Positions 21,877-34,925 of a stretch of DNA of 64,000 nt are shown here, in pieces (position 1 is the stretch's first letter; the number at the start of each line of letters is the position of its first letter). Made by a program: the position numbers and the translations under genes. Source of the stretch: Ophiura sarsii (taxonomy: Eukaryota > Echinodermata > Ophiuroidea > Amphilepidida > Ophiuridae); NCBI GenBank assembly GCA_035610835.1, contig CM069452.1, positions 33,139,150-33,203,149 of the forward strand, read 5' to 3'. A model generated the notes under the pieces. The model was not told where the DNA came from. It ran no database searches and saw nothing but the letters and a program-made list of their open reading frames with translations.

Positions 21877-24014
21877 AACGAACACGTGACTTATGCCGCT
21901 GCAGAAATTGAGTTTCGTACACGGCGGGACAAGTGTTGCCAGTTCAAGTAAACGCAGCCTAGATGATAACTATTAAAATATCTAGAAGGGTAAATCTATA
22001 GGTCCAACCTATAACTTACGACGAGTAACGTACCTCTAACGTATGTCAACGTATGTCTAACGTATGTCAGCGTTTGTAAACGTATGTCTAACGTACCACG
22101 AACCTATCGGGAACTTATGCAGAACGTAAGTTAAGCACACGTTTAGTACGTCGAGAAATGTTGAACATGCTCAATAATTTTTCGCGGGCTCGACGTGTTC
22201 CAAATTTTCACAACGTATCACAGCGTGCTCTTAACGTAAACGACGTATCCCCAACTTACCCCTAACTTGTATCAGCGTATACCAACGTACACAAACGTAT
22301 TTTTCGATATTTCGCATACGTTGGCATACGTTGAGGCAATACGTTATGGTGTGACAGGGCCTTGTACGTTGGTGTACGCTGATATAAGTTAGGGGTACGT
22401 TTGGGATACGTCGTTTACGTTAAGAGCACGCTGTGATACGCTGTGACAATTTGGAACACGTCGAGCCCGCGAAAAAATATTGAGCATGCTCAAAATTTCT
22501 CGACGTACTCAACGTGTGCTTAATACGTTCTGCATAAGTTCCCGGTAAGTTTGTGGTACGTTAAATATACGTTGACATACGCGGACATACGTTAGTGGTA
22601 CGTTACTCGTACGTTACTCGTAAGTTGGTATACGTTTGATGAACGTAGGCTGACGGGGAAACGTACAGCCAACGTAGTGATAACGAGTTGATAACGAATA
22701 TGTGCCGTATGTCTAACGTATGCCTGACGTATTTCCAACGAGTTTCGACGTATTCTCACGTATTCACCTTATGCCGGGCGATCATGTAAGGCCCTGTCAC
22801 GTATCCATAGCGTATCCATAGCGTATTGAACGTATACATAGCGTATGACCAACGTATTGATAGCGTATCACTAACTTATAACATACGGTACTTATGACAG
22901 CGTATGACAGCGTATGCGAGCGTATGCGAGCGTATGACTAACGTATGCTTAACGTATACTTAACGTAGCGTAGCGTATTCGTAGCGTATGATGATGGGTT
23001 GATGTGTTCAGCACGACAGACCATGAAAAAGTGAGGATGAGATACTCAAGGGACCTATTTATATACTCAAACCCTCCATAAGTTCCCAAAACGCCGAATG
23101 CTCGTTATAGCTGTACGGTACATACGCTAGCTGTACGGTAGCCCTGTCACACCATGGCGTATCGCCTGAACGTATGACAACGTATGCGAAATATCGAAAA
23201 ATACGTTGGCGTACGTTGGTGTACGCTGATACAAGTTAGGGGTAAGTTGGGGATACGTCGTTTACGTTAAGAGCACGCTGTGATACGTTGTGAAAATTTG
23301 GAACACGTCGAGCCCGCGAAAAATTATTGAGCATGTTCAAAATTTCTCGACGTACTCAACGTGTGCTTAACTTATGTTCTGCATAAGTTCCCGATAGGTT
23401 CGTTGTACGTTAGACATACGTTTACAAACGCTGACATACGTTAGACATACGTTGACATACGCTGACATACGTTAGAGGTACGTTACTCGTCGTAAGTTAT
23501 AGGTTGGACCTATAGATTTACCCTTCTAGATATTTTAATAGTTATCATCTAGGCTGCGTTTACTTAAACTGGCAACACTTGTCCCGCCGTGTACGAAACT
23601 CAATTTCTGCAGCGGCATAAGTCACGTGTTCGTTGTACGCCGAGGATACGCTGAGGATACGTCGAGCATATGTTACGCTATGTATACGTTTAATACGCTA
23701 TGGATACGCTATGGATACGTCCATTTCATCACCGATGTCGACTTTTCCTACGCAATTCGTTGGGAAGTTGGAAGTTCTTGGACGTTCTTGGACTCTGACA
23801 ATTTTCGAGCTATTTTTTGAATACGTCGGCATACGTTCAGGCTACGTTCAGGCCATACGCTATGGTGTGACAGGGCCTTTAGCGTATCGCCTGAATGTAT
23901 GCCGACGTATACACACACAAAATCGTATACTCGAAAATTGTCAGAGTCCAAGAACGTCCAACTTCCCAACGAATTGCAATATTTTGGTTTTTATCAATGC
24001 TAGATAGCTATATA

Positions 24015-25067
24015 CGAGGGTCATTCAATAAGTTCTACCTCCTCACTCATAACATCGCTAATATGAATGTCAGCCTCATGACATTTGTCATGATTATACC
24101 TCTGAATCATAGCTACACATTTATAGTAAATGCTAATTGATACCTTACTTTTGTCATGATGCAATTAAAGCCAGAGAGAGATTTTGGACAACGGACACGG
24201 AAAATTACCCCGAAGATAAATACATGTTTTTTCGTTATCTCTCCGTATTGTATGATTAGGTATAACGCCCGATTTAAATACTGAAAATAGAAAACAAAGG
24301 ATGATTTCTGAATATAATGCTATACTATCATGTATAAATCAGATTGTAGGCAATATTAACCTTTGTAGCTTGCAAATCGTATAATATCAACTCGAATGTA
24401 TTGACACGCCTTTAGCATACTGGAATACTGATATTCAGTCAAATGTTCGTTGTTGCAAGTCAAGTTACAGTGATACCTCGAATGTTAAATCTTAACATGT
24501 TAGTAACTTTATCAGTTTTCTTTATATGCAACATTTAGAATAGTAAATCAGGTAGTCAGTGATAGAAAAATATATCTTCGATAGACGTGAAATATATCCA
24601 TTTAGTCCTGTATAAAGAAGATCTCTTAGTTCCTATGAAAACCAAATATGACTTTTGCAGCGGTTCTCTAGGGTAGGGTTAAAATTGATGGCTGTCCTGG
24701 TCTGGTTCTGGCTAATTAGAGAGCATTTTCCGCCAAGAAATCATTCTCTTGTACTGTTTAAAGTCTGTTCAAGAGATATTTGTAACTTAGAACGATTGTA
24801 ATTGATCGATAGGTACATTTTGTCTCTTAGAATTGGCCAAATGAATAGCACTTAGGAGACATTTGGCGGTTTTTTACCCGTTTCCGTCACACTAAATGGA
24901 AGTTTGGTTTTTATTGCATATCCCGAAAAGTACAATGAGTATTCAGACCAATCTACTATTAATTTGTAGCTGAGATTCAAAGCTTTAATTGTTGAATATT
25001 TCATACAACTGGCTTGTATAATAGCAAAGTTATGAGGTAGGAGGTAGAACTTATTGAATGACCCTCG
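24015..25067. mobile_element. Mariner-like non-autonomous element
   Basis: The ends CGAGGGTCATTCAATAAGTT and its complement continue as about 45-bp inverted repeats, flanked by TA (24013-24014, 25068-25069) inside the CGTAT cluster. The terminal style resembles mariner elements. Interior text (gagagagattttggacaacg, gtagctgagattcaaagct) reappears in a decayed relative at 32359-33345. No transposase frame is recognised. Confidence 0.8.
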
Positions 25068-26271
25068 TATATTCAGCCGACGTACATCAACGTATACCAA
25101 CTTACGAGTAACGTACATCTAACGTATGTCAGCGTATGTCAACGTATGTCTAACGTACCACGAACGTACAGGGAACATGCAGAACGTATTAAGCACACGT
25201 TGAGTACGCCGAGAAATTATGAACATGCTCAATCATTTTTCGCGGGCTCGACGTGTTCCAAATTGTCACAGCGTATCACAGCGTGCTCTTAACGTAAACG
25301 ACGTATCCCCAACTTACCCCTAACTTATATCAGCGTACACCAACGTACACCAACGTATTTTTGATATTCTCGCATACGTTGGCATACGTTCAGGCGATAC
25401 GCCATGGTGTGACAGGGCCTCAAGATGGACGCCTGGTGAAAGTTGATGTACGTCGGAATAAGTTGTGTATTCGTTAGTTATTCGTTAGAAAAACGCTATA
25501 TATACGTTGGCTTTCGCTATGACAAAGTTCCAGATGTGTTGGACGTATATGGCCGAACAGCTGACGAAGAAGCAACACACCCAACGTTGGGGATACATCG
25601 TTTACGTTAAGAGCACGCTGTGTGATACGCTGTGAAAATGTGGAACACGTCGAGCCCGCGAAAAGTTATTGAGCATGTTCAAAATTTCTCGGCGTACTCA
25701 ACGTGTGCTTTAATACGTTTCCCGGTACGTTCGTGGTAGACATACGCTGACATACGTTAGAGGTAAGTTACTCGTAAGTTGGTATACGTTGATGTACGTC
25801 GGCTCGGCTGAAATAGCATTGATAAATAAAAAAATATTGCAATTTGTTGGGAAGTTCGAGCTCTTTTTTGTATACGTCGGCATACATTTAGGCCATACGC
25901 CATGGTGTGACAGGGCCTTTACGTTAAGATTACGCTGTGATACGCTGTGAAAATGTGGAACACGTCGAGCCCGCGAAAAATTATTGAGCATGTTCAAAAT
26001 TTCTCGGCGTACTCAACGTGTGCTTAATACGTTCTGCATAAGTTCCCGGTACGTTCGTGGTACGTTAGACATACGTTAGAGGTACGTTACTCGTAAGTTG
26101 GTATTCGTTGGTGTATGTCGGCTGAAAATAGCTATCTAGCATTGATAAAAACCAACATATTGCAATTTGTTGGGAAGTTGGACATTCTTGGACTCTGACA
26201 ATTTTCGAGCTATTTTTTGTATACGTCGGCATACGTTCAGGCGATACGCCATGGTGTGACAGAGCCTTAAG

Positions 26272-28100
26272 ATGGACGCCTGGTGAAAGTTGATGGACGT
26301 CGGAATAAGTTGTGTATTCGTTGGCCATTTGTTAGTTATTCGTTAGAAAAACGCTATGTATACGTTGGGCATTCGCTATGAGAAAGTTCCAGATGGGTTG
26401 GACGTATATGGCCGATCAGCTGACGAAGAAGCAACACACCCAACGTGTGATACGTTCACACAGCGAATGCTCAACATGCTCAACGTAAACATAGCGTGTT
26501 ACCATCACCGTCTCTGTTAATACCTTTATCTAGACCCCAGCGCACCTGTGCGAATTACAATTACAGTTTCTTCTCGTAATTTTCTCTTCGATTTTTATAA
26601 TATTTGAAGTTGTTCAATTAAAAGGCTTAACACACATTTTTTAACAATGACAAACACAGACCTTCTTGAAGAGACAAACAAAACCCTTTCTTTCTGAAGT
26701 ATATTAACCTCGAACTTGTCCAATGGGTGCAAAATTCCGCCGAATAATATTCAAAGGTGCATGTGGTGTGCTTGCACCATCCCTCCCATTTGGACACGCC
26801 AATGCTCATGTAATGTCCATCAGATAGATTCTATCTCTGTAGGTTCCAAGCAGTGCCGTAGCTATAGGGTTTTTTTGTGTGCCGGGGACCGGAAGCACGT
26901 GCCCCCAGGCCCCCTGGCTACAGTGCATAATAGTAATACGGTTGTTCAGTTTGGTGTACATTAATTAATTATACACGGATATTTTGTGGTTTGTGGATTT
27001 TGTTGTATTTTTATTTCTAAACTTTATATAAATCATCCATAGATTCGATCTAAAGCCTGCAATTATCATTTGTAATAAAGTGATGCTATCTACTGAAGAT
27101 AGCACGTGTCTTGTTGATTTCAAGTTAATTCTGCTTTATATTTTTATTTTCAAAGGTGTATTAAAGGAGTTTGGAATGTTAAACATGCGCACGCCACTTG
27201 CGATCAGGGCCATTAATTGTCTTCAATCTCCCCGGTACTGATTGCCTCGCATTTGTTGTATATCTCATTTTGTGTCATTATTGCGACGACGGTAAAAGGG
27301 TCACACACATTACATGCCCTCTTACATGGGTTTGGGGATTTTTTTATCGTTGGTCGCATGTCTTGATTTAATTAAATGATGAGGCATAAGCCTACATCTA
27401 CATTGTAATAAAGGTTTGCTATCTACTGAAGCTAGCATAGAGTGTATTTCACGTTTTTGCTGTATATTTTCATTTTCAAAACAATTGGTATGCTTAATGT
27501 TACCCCTATTTTCATTATCGGCGCATTTTCAGAATTTCACACTCAAAGAATATGAAAATGTTGACATTTGGTCTATTTAACCCGTATTCGGAAACTAAAT
27601 GTTTCGCTCCTTATATTTAGGAAGAGTTTGATATGCATTACAACATATGTAATATGAGTGTTTAGAAATTTGACCCTTATATGACCCTAACCTTCCTCAG
27701 CGCTGCACTACGTCACTATGAGCGTGTTTCTACTGGAGCACTGCAAAGTTAACGTGTAGTTTTACTGGTAACTTTTTAATCCCCCCTGTTTCTTCTCGCG
27801 AAAATGTACCTCTTAGTTTATCGATCCTAGTCGACGGGACACGACATTTGACCTTTTGTTACACCAAACAATGCCATCCCACCTGAAAAAGACTGCCTCA
27901 CATGAGTAGAATCCAGCGTGTACGTGTATACGTCCGGGTCACAGAACTTAACGTTAAAGGGGCGTGTACATCTCAAGTGTTTGTCCTGGACAAAAATCAC
28001 ATGACTCGCTTCGCTCCCAAGTCCTGGCGTGCCCGGCAAAAAGCCCATGATGCAATTCTTAGTCGTAAAAGATGTGCACATAAATCGACAAAATGCTGTA
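26272..28100 (+). repeat. Segmental duplication copy B
   Basis: Matches 37252-39620 over most of its length, starting at gatggacgcctggtgaaag. It lacks a 180-bp insertion found at 37277 and about 430 bp of the insertion beginning at 38022. It shares its middle with the first 240 bp of the window. It does not reach the C1q gene. Confidence 0.85.
26851..26925. mobile_element. Tiny hAT-like remnant
   Basis: CAGTGCCGTAGCTA on the left and GGCTACAGTG on the right enclose only about 75 bp. The copy at 38022-38526 has the same ends with about 500 bp between. This looks like an internally deleted relative. Confidence 0.45.
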
Positions 28101-28322
28101 CGAACGAAATATAATATATCTAGAATTGTTTCAAAAAGTAGTGTTATTCGTTACATTTAAATCAGAATTACATTCTTTAACAGTAAATAAACAACTTTTG
28201 AGCGAGAAACTATCTTAAAACTGCAAAGATTAAGAAATATAAAGCATTTTAAACATCTAATTTATAGAAGAGTGGTATGTTGAACCATATTACTTTTGTT
28301 TGTTATCGAGTTTATATAGCGC

Positions 28323-28394
28323 ATGGTTGGCTCAGCGGTAGAGCATTGGACTAGTAATCCGGAGGTCGTGGGTTCGAATCCTATCACGGCTTGA
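28323..28394 (+). pseudogene. tRNA-Thr(AGT)-like sequence
   Basis: Box A TGGCTCAGCGGTAG and box B GGTTCGAATCC are intact. The D, anticodon and T arms pair, and the anticodon loop CTAGTAA gives AGT. The acceptor strands (GCATGGT / CACGGCT) mostly fail to pair, so maturation is doubtful. It ends a segment (27957-28320) that is repeated, with a different tRNA-like sequence in the same place, at 34488-34925 on the other strand. Confidence 0.6.
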
Positions 28395-30225
28395 CATTTT
28401 ATTTTAATCGTTTATATACATTTTTTTAAATTAGTTTTCGATATTATTTATCATTTCGTATAATCATTCATTATTGTTCCATTATAGTTTATTTTGGAAT
28501 GTGGAATTATTTACGATTTCATTTTAATTTTCCACTGACTGGTTAGTGTGCATGGCATCATGAAAGGTGACATGTACCGCGGTATACCACCGCACTGTCC
28601 TACTCATGCAACAGGCCAATATAATATAAACTCGTTGTGGTCACATTTTTTAACCTGGGCTACATTTGTGTTACATTGGTCATTTTCATGAAATATACAT
28701 CATTTTTTTTGTTTTAGTAGAATATATCAAAATATTTACATCTAAAGGGTATAAACCCATATATATCTGGAAAGCTCATAATGTAAGGATTGTAAATTCT
28801 TAAACTAGAAATCAAATATACAGGTGACCTAAACATTATACAGGGTGTAACAATTAAAATGTTATACAAAATGATGATTTACTTTTTTTCTTCCACAGTC
28901 TAAATGCAGGACCTATATGAAGGATATACATGTTTTTGTTGTATTTGAGTAAATTACCCATCCATCGAATACAATATTAATTAGTCAGCTTATTAGGAAG
29001 TATATATATATGGGGTGGTCAAAATACCCAATGTTTAATACTAAAAAAACACCAATTTAAACAAGTTATGAAATATATGATAATTCAGAACAAGTTTTGA
29101 GAGACTATCGTTTAGTTTAACCATCACTATGTGATTATAAAGCATTGTTTCACACAGCAATTTAATATACAGGGTGTTTAAACTACCATGTACTGAATGA
29201 AGGGGTCGTGATGACCTCGAAAGCTACGGAGCTCAAACACAATGGTTCGAAAAAGGTATCTAAATTATTCCTAAAATCATGATCGAACCCAATATCAGTC
29301 TACATGCTTCTACCATGTACAGTACGTGAGTATTATGTTGTCATCCCATCCACTACAGTTATTGATAACTTAACTCAACCTGCAACAGTGGGCATTTAAA
29401 AGTATCATAATAATATGTGTTGCATATAAAGTAATGACAATTAATTACTTTGGCTATAGTACATGTAGTACCAGTTGTGGTCACAGGTCTTAAAGACATT
29501 CCTGAGGCAGGAGTCCAGTAATACTTTCAAATGAAGGTCAGGAGAAACCATCCATTCATGCAAATAGGACAATAAGATTTAGTCAGTTGTTGATTACTGT
29601 GTGTGGTAGAGCATGACATTGTATGCAATGGAATAATTTGCATACTTGGGACTGCTATACCACTCCGCTACCATTTGTCTGTTAGGACATTTTGAGATTT
29701 AACAATGTTCCACCCATGTATTGCATTGCAATCACCTCCTCCTCCTCCACTCCCTCCTCCTGATAGATTGTTTCTCTCTTCAGATTATTAAAAAGTATTA
29801 AATTGTCTTTAAGATAAGCTCAAACACAAGTCAATTTGATAGAGAGTTACTCAAATACAATAGCCTAAAGACAAAAAAACCCTCTTAAATGTAACAAAAC
29901 CACCTTTTTGTGGTGCCGAGGTTAAAAAACGTGACCTTGTGTGTTATTATCGATTGAGCTAAACTTGTAAAGTAAATGCCAGCCGTTATGTAATACAAAT
30001 CAATGTGCCTGTATTATTATTATTGAAATAAATACACCTCCATTTGTAGTTTCTGAGTAATATATTTAAAACTAGCTAGAACGGTTCACGGATTTCGCGG
30101 CTCGAAAAGGATGTTTGAATTTGATCTCAATATAATAGGCTATAATCCAAGCTGCTATAGGCAAAAGCTATATACAAATGACCGTGCAGCTATTTCGTGA
30201 AAATCTATACAGCCGATGATCCAGC
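28395..30225. other. Non-coding; spaced ACAGGGTG-type words at 28840-29176
   Basis: No gene supported. ACAGGGTG occurs at 28840 and 29169, with tggggtgg at about 29010, echoing the spacing in 2292-3449. A short CT-rich run lies at about 29740-29770. Confidence 0.5.
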
Positions 30226-30286
30226 AGCAACCCTTACCCTAATCCTAACCCCAACCCTAACTCTAACTCTTACCCTAACCCTAAGG
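30226..30286 (-). repeat. Degenerate interstitial telomere-type repeat
   Basis: Mixed CCCTAA, CCCTTA and CTCTAA hexamers over about 60 bp. The G-rich strand is minus. Confidence 0.85.
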
Positions 30287-31146
30287 CCAACAAAAGGTAG
30301 GGTCGGTAGGTCGGAGTGTTAAAAGATCTTGGGGTTTTTTATACGGATATTGTATTTGGGAATTTAAATTCGGCATGGATACTGTGTTCAAACACAAAAC
30401 ACAAAACACATCGCTTTGACAATAAAAGTAGAACTCTTGTTCATGAGTTTGCGACATTGCTGCTTTACTCTCGGCCACCTTCACACTGCTGATTTCGATC
30501 TCCAAGTAAGTGTCGAATTGGTTGCAACACTGCAAACTCGGTCAAATATAATTTTTGTACCAAGTTTGCAACGCGCAGATACCGTGTAGGTCGCCGCCAT
30601 TATTACAGAAAGCGAAAGAACGTTGTGTTAAAGTGTTGTTAGAAATATAAACGTGAGAGTATTACTAAACCTATTTTTCCTGTACTAACTACCCCAACTT
30701 TTTATACTATGTTGAAATTAATATTCATGCCGTTGAGCAACATTTTGGGAACAAATATTAAACGTAACTAGATTTCTTCATATTTTCTTACAGTATAAAA
30801 AATGACATCACTGTACTTGCACGTGCGAACAATTTTCATTTAGTCCTTTTAATAGTCCCCGCGGGTGCCAAGTTCACGCAATAAACATCATGTTACATGA
30901 GATTGCGCATTGGGGGATGGTGTTATAAAGACCAGATTGAATATGTCATACGAAATCAGGAATAAAACGGTCCGTTTGGCCGTTCAAATTGCTAAAAATG
31001 TTGTTTTAAAAAAATAATCGAAAATAAAAAAAAGAATACGGTCGGCACCACAGGTACACGGTCGGTCGGACGTGGACAAACAAACAATTTATTTTTCTTG
31101 GCCTAACCCTACCTTACCCAACCCTACCCCTAACTAACCATAAGGC

Positions 31147-31280
31147 TAACCCTAACCCTAACCCTAACCCTAACCCTAACCCTAACCCTAACCCTTACCC
31201 TTACCCTTACCTTTACCCTTACCCTTACCCTTACCCTGACCATAACCCTACCTAACCATTACCCTTACCCTAACTATAGG
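31147..31280 (-). repeat. Interstitial TTAGGG array passing into TAAGGG
   Basis: About eight perfect CCCTAA units (31147-31195) are followed by about ten CCCTTA units and degenerate flanks. Unique sequence lies on both sides, so it is internal, not a chromosome end. Confidence 0.95.
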
Positions 31281-32349
31281 TTGTACAGTCTGGTACCATA
31301 GGTTGTATAGTCTGGTGAAGCAATTGGCTACCCGATGATAGGTCGTATAGTCACTTCCATATAATAAACAGTGGTAGATTTGTCAAGCAATTGAAGCAAC
31401 GGTGTGTGGTTAGTCCACTGTTAAGTTGCGATTTTGTCTCAAAACAGAATGAACATATAAAATGGCGATACATTCTTAGTTTTTACTCAAACCCTGGTAT
31501 TTCAAATTTGGGCATCGATGGGTATATCATTTTGTGACAGCCTGTGTATGAATAAATGCACCAAATTGGAAACAGACAATTTTGCGCATTTGACTTAAAT
31601 GTTTTCTGAACACTTTGGAATACGTTTCATTTATGTAATGTTAGCATAACACTGAAGTTTTGACAATTTCTTTTGCAAAAACCCACATGAATGGAATCTG
31701 AAGAATGAGCACGTGTTTACCATGTTTGAAAGTGATTTCAATGTGTATTGTTTTGAGTTATACAATCAAACATTTTATATCTCATGGGGCCTCAGAAATT
31801 GTTAATGTTAAAAACTTATTTTACAACTTATTGAGCCACTTGTTGGCGCACCCGCTACGACGGTCGCCTCTATCATGTTTATAATGTTGAGTTTAAACAT
31901 AAAACTAGTCGGCATACCCACCTGTGATCTTTTCCAGGGGACGCCCTCAATCCTGGAAAAATTGGAAGCAGATTTTCTTCCAGATTTACTTTTCTGATCA
32001 TAAATCATGAATATATTCCAAGGTACAGAGTGATACGATTCCTAATAACCTCAAAATCATAGTTTTAGAGTGAATTTAGAGTAAAATTTAAAATAATAAA
32101 AGATTGTACCGCTCGGTACAATCTATTTTCAAACCATGCATGATTTTGAAGTAATTAGAAATCGTATCGATCTGTAACTTAGAAGATCTTTATGATTTAT
32201 GATCAAAAATGCAAATCTGCAAGAAAATCTGCTTTCATAGTAAAATCAATGATAGAGGGCGCTACTTGGAAAAGATCACATAATATGCCTTTAAGTCTCA
32301 CAGTGTTTCACAGTACAAATAACATATCTGTTTCACCTGTGGTATGATG
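31281..32349. other. Non-coding, nothing recognised
   Basis: Starts with three near-repeats of ataggttgtatagtctgg. A pair of inverted stretches sits around 32000-32200 (caaggtacagagtgatacg against cgtatcgatctgtaactt). No coding signal. Confidence 0.5.
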
Positions 32350-32358
32350 TGGTCAAGA

Positions 32359-33345
32359 CGAGAGAGAGAGATTTTGGACAGCGAAAATGGAAAATTACCC
32401 TCAAAATGTATACAGTCATGTGTTTGCTGTTTTTCTCCGTATTGTATCGATAGATCTAAGACTGCGATTTCAACACAGAAAATGGAATTACTGTTGGATT
32501 ATATCTAAATATAATTGGAACGATCATATTGCAAGAGTTAAAGGTTTTGTACTTGCAGATAGCATAATATGAACTCCAATGTATTACTATGCTTTTAGCA
32601 TATCTGGAATATTTCTAATCGGTCACATTCATTGTAAAATGTATGTCATAGTGATGCCTCTTATGTTAAATCTTTAGAATCTTTATGAGTTTCTGTGTGT
32701 GCAACCTTCAGAATAACCAATCAGATAGTCAACCGTACAGAAAATCAACTCGTGAAGAGACTTGAATCATCTTCAGTTAGTCCTGTAATTGATATATCTC
32801 AGTTCAAAAACAAACTACTTTTGCAGTATTTCTTATAGGGGAGGGTAAAGCTTAATGGTTGTCTTGACCTGGATCTGGATAATCAAAATGCAATTTAATA
32901 TCAAATTAGCCATTTCTATTGTTTGCAGTCTGTGAAGTGAAAGAGATATCTGAAATTTAGACCGGTTATATTTGACCTTATTTCACAGAAATTCACACTA
33001 AATGGAAATTTGGTTTTCACTGAACATATGGTACTGATATCAATATACTTGTAGCTGAGATTCAAAGCTACAATTACGGAATATTGCGTAACACTTTCCA
33101 CGCGGCTATTGGTTTTACCATATAAAAACAGATGTTCAGAAATCTTTCCCAATCTATCTCAAGGATTACTGAACCAATACGAGGCATGTTTGTATTTATT
33201 TCAATGCATTTCACATGCTGATTCCAAGTATGGTTATGAAATTTAACAATTTTGACAACAGTTTGAGACATTTTAGAATGTCGTCTGACGCCTGCCACGT
33301 GGAAAGTGTTAAAACTGGCTTATATAATAGAAAGGTAGTTGGCAA
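32359..33345. mobile_element. Decayed relative of the 24015-25067 mariner-like element
   Basis: Shares gagagagattttggacag, ccaatcagatagtcaac-type text, cactaaatggaa(a/g)tttgg and gtagctgagattcaaagct with 24160-25020. The terminal repeats are eroded. It is interrupted by a piggyBac-like MITE at 33092-33308. Confidence 0.7.
33092..33308. mobile_element. piggyBac-like MITE, copy 2
   Basis: CACTTTCCACGCGGC and its complement bound 217 bp, with GTAA on the left (33088) and TTAA on the right (33309). The host sequence (the decayed mariner relative) resumes on the far side (aactggcttatataatag), so the ends are secure. Confidence 0.85.
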
Positions 33346-34487
33346 AAAAGGAACAATAGCGTAACCTACAATTTTTCCTGATCTTTGTACCATTGAAATT
33401 GACAACAGAGAACTGTAGTCAATCTCGGGGGAAAAATACCTTTACTTTTGACATGTTTGACATTGCTGAAAACTGACGTCATGAAAATAATGTTCACTAT
33501 TGCAAACTATATGCAGCGGGATATACATGTACATTGTATCAAACACCATTGTAAATTATCAGGTGATGTATGTATTAGACCAATAATATGGACAACATCT
33601 AATTCCTTTGTTCTTGTGGAAAATTAACACAAACGAATAGGCCTATCCTCGCATATAATTTTATTTGTTCAAAATGTGTATAATGTTTTCTCATTTAAGA
33701 AACCATGAAATTGTGAAGAAAAGGTCATCGACCCGGGCAGTGACTTGTATCTGTTTTATTTACAGTCAAGGTTTAAATAAAATAAAATTCCGAACAACTC
33801 GTATCATTTTATTTTAGTTATATCGAAATAACCATAATGAGCACTATATCTGTATAGTTGCGTTCAATTAGATTATAGTCGATATGACACTCAAGTCAAG
33901 TCTAACATTTTTATTTATTTTATGCTCACGTGATCCTAAAGCAATTAAGCTTGGTTGCAAAAATTGTCAATTTAGGCAAATCTGATAATTTTCACGAATT
34001 CAAAATAGTTCCATTAAAACGTTACGCCAGCATTTTATAATTACGCTCTCGCAGCAATGAGCATGATGAGTTCAGCACGGTATCAAATCCACGCCAAAAC
34101 TGTCGCCCAAATCAGGCCGTGAAAGCCGTGAACCGCGTAATGTACTTTTGAAGATACAACTCTCTTTTCTGAATTGTGAAGCAAATTACAAATATCGGTG
34201 GTGTAGGAAATAGGAAAATCGATTCAAGGACATAAGCCGACTGGCTTCTTATTTACATAACAATTGGCCTTTGCAGATCATGTTCATAGACTAGCTAGGG
34301 CCATTCAATATAGGCCTACGGAGTAGTAAACACAATTATATTTACAGGACATTCGTTATCGCAGTGAAATTGCAAAAGAAAAAAAGTATCATATTTAACA
34401 TTCAATAAATATAGCGAACGATAAGCAGTCCTGTCAATTTATAAAAACAAACAGTGTAATAACAAAACAAAACAGAAAAGAAACCCG
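33346..34487. other. Non-coding, nothing recognised
   Basis: AT-rich with no supported gene or repeat. Confidence 0.5.
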
Positions 34488-34562
34488 CCATCCCCAGGAC
34501 TCGAACCACTGACCTCATGATTGTAAAGCCGGCGCTTTGACGATTGAGCTAATGAAGGCTAT
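34488..34562 (-). pseudogene. tRNA-like sequence (anticodon loop reads TAC)
   Basis: On the minus strand box A TTAGCTCAATCG and box B GGTTCGAGTCC are present. The anticodon loop reads TTTACAA but the stem is poor. It sits in the same position of a repeated segment as the tRNA-like sequence at 28323, in inverted orientation. Confidence 0.5.
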
Positions 34563-34925
34563 TCATAAACATTAAGAAGAAAAGCATTACATAGAGTTCA
34601 AAATACAAATATCTCTTAAATCGGAGGCTAAAATGCTTTATATTTCGATTGGTGTGCATTTTTAACATGGGTTATCGCCCAAAAGTTGATTTTATGCTGA
34701 AGGAGATTGTAATTCTGATTTCATTATAATGCATAACACTATTTTTTGAAACGATTCTAGACACCTATTTCGTTCGTAAATAAATTTCACCATTACGTTT
34801 GATCGATTAAAATTCGCGGCGAATCTATTGCACCATGGGTATTATTACTTGGAAACACGGAGACTCAGATACATAGGGAGTCATGTGACTTTTGTCCAGG
34901 ACAAACACTTGAGATGTACACGCCC

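Larger units (their letters stand above)
21537..26500. mobile_element. Cluster of CGTAT-rich inverted-repeat elements
   Basis: Terminal sequence GGCCCTGTCACACC or its complement occurs at 21537, 22361, 22792, 23145, 23877, 25418, 25917 and 26268 (variant). Between them the DNA is dominated by CGTATG/CATACG words. The internal marker cgtcgagcccgcgaaaa recurs in both orientations. 21537-22361 is the cleanest unit (825 bp, inverted ends). The remainder is rearranged, with a mariner-like element (24015-25067) inserted. The segment at 25424 is repeated at 26272 (offset 848 bp) and again at 37252. Open frames here arise from the repeated words and are not genes. Confidence 0.8.

Noticed and set aside
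23633..24007. 124-codon frame in the CGTAT cluster
   Set aside because: Its sequence is a translation of CGTATG words that also appears in other frames and copies; no domain and no conserved boundaries.
28323..28394. Functional tRNA-Thr gene
   Set aside because: The acceptor stem does not pair, and the sequence lies at the end of a dispersed repeat with a different tRNA-like sequence in another copy.
31147..31280. True chromosome end
   Set aside because: Non-telomeric sequence continues for tens of kilobases on both sides.
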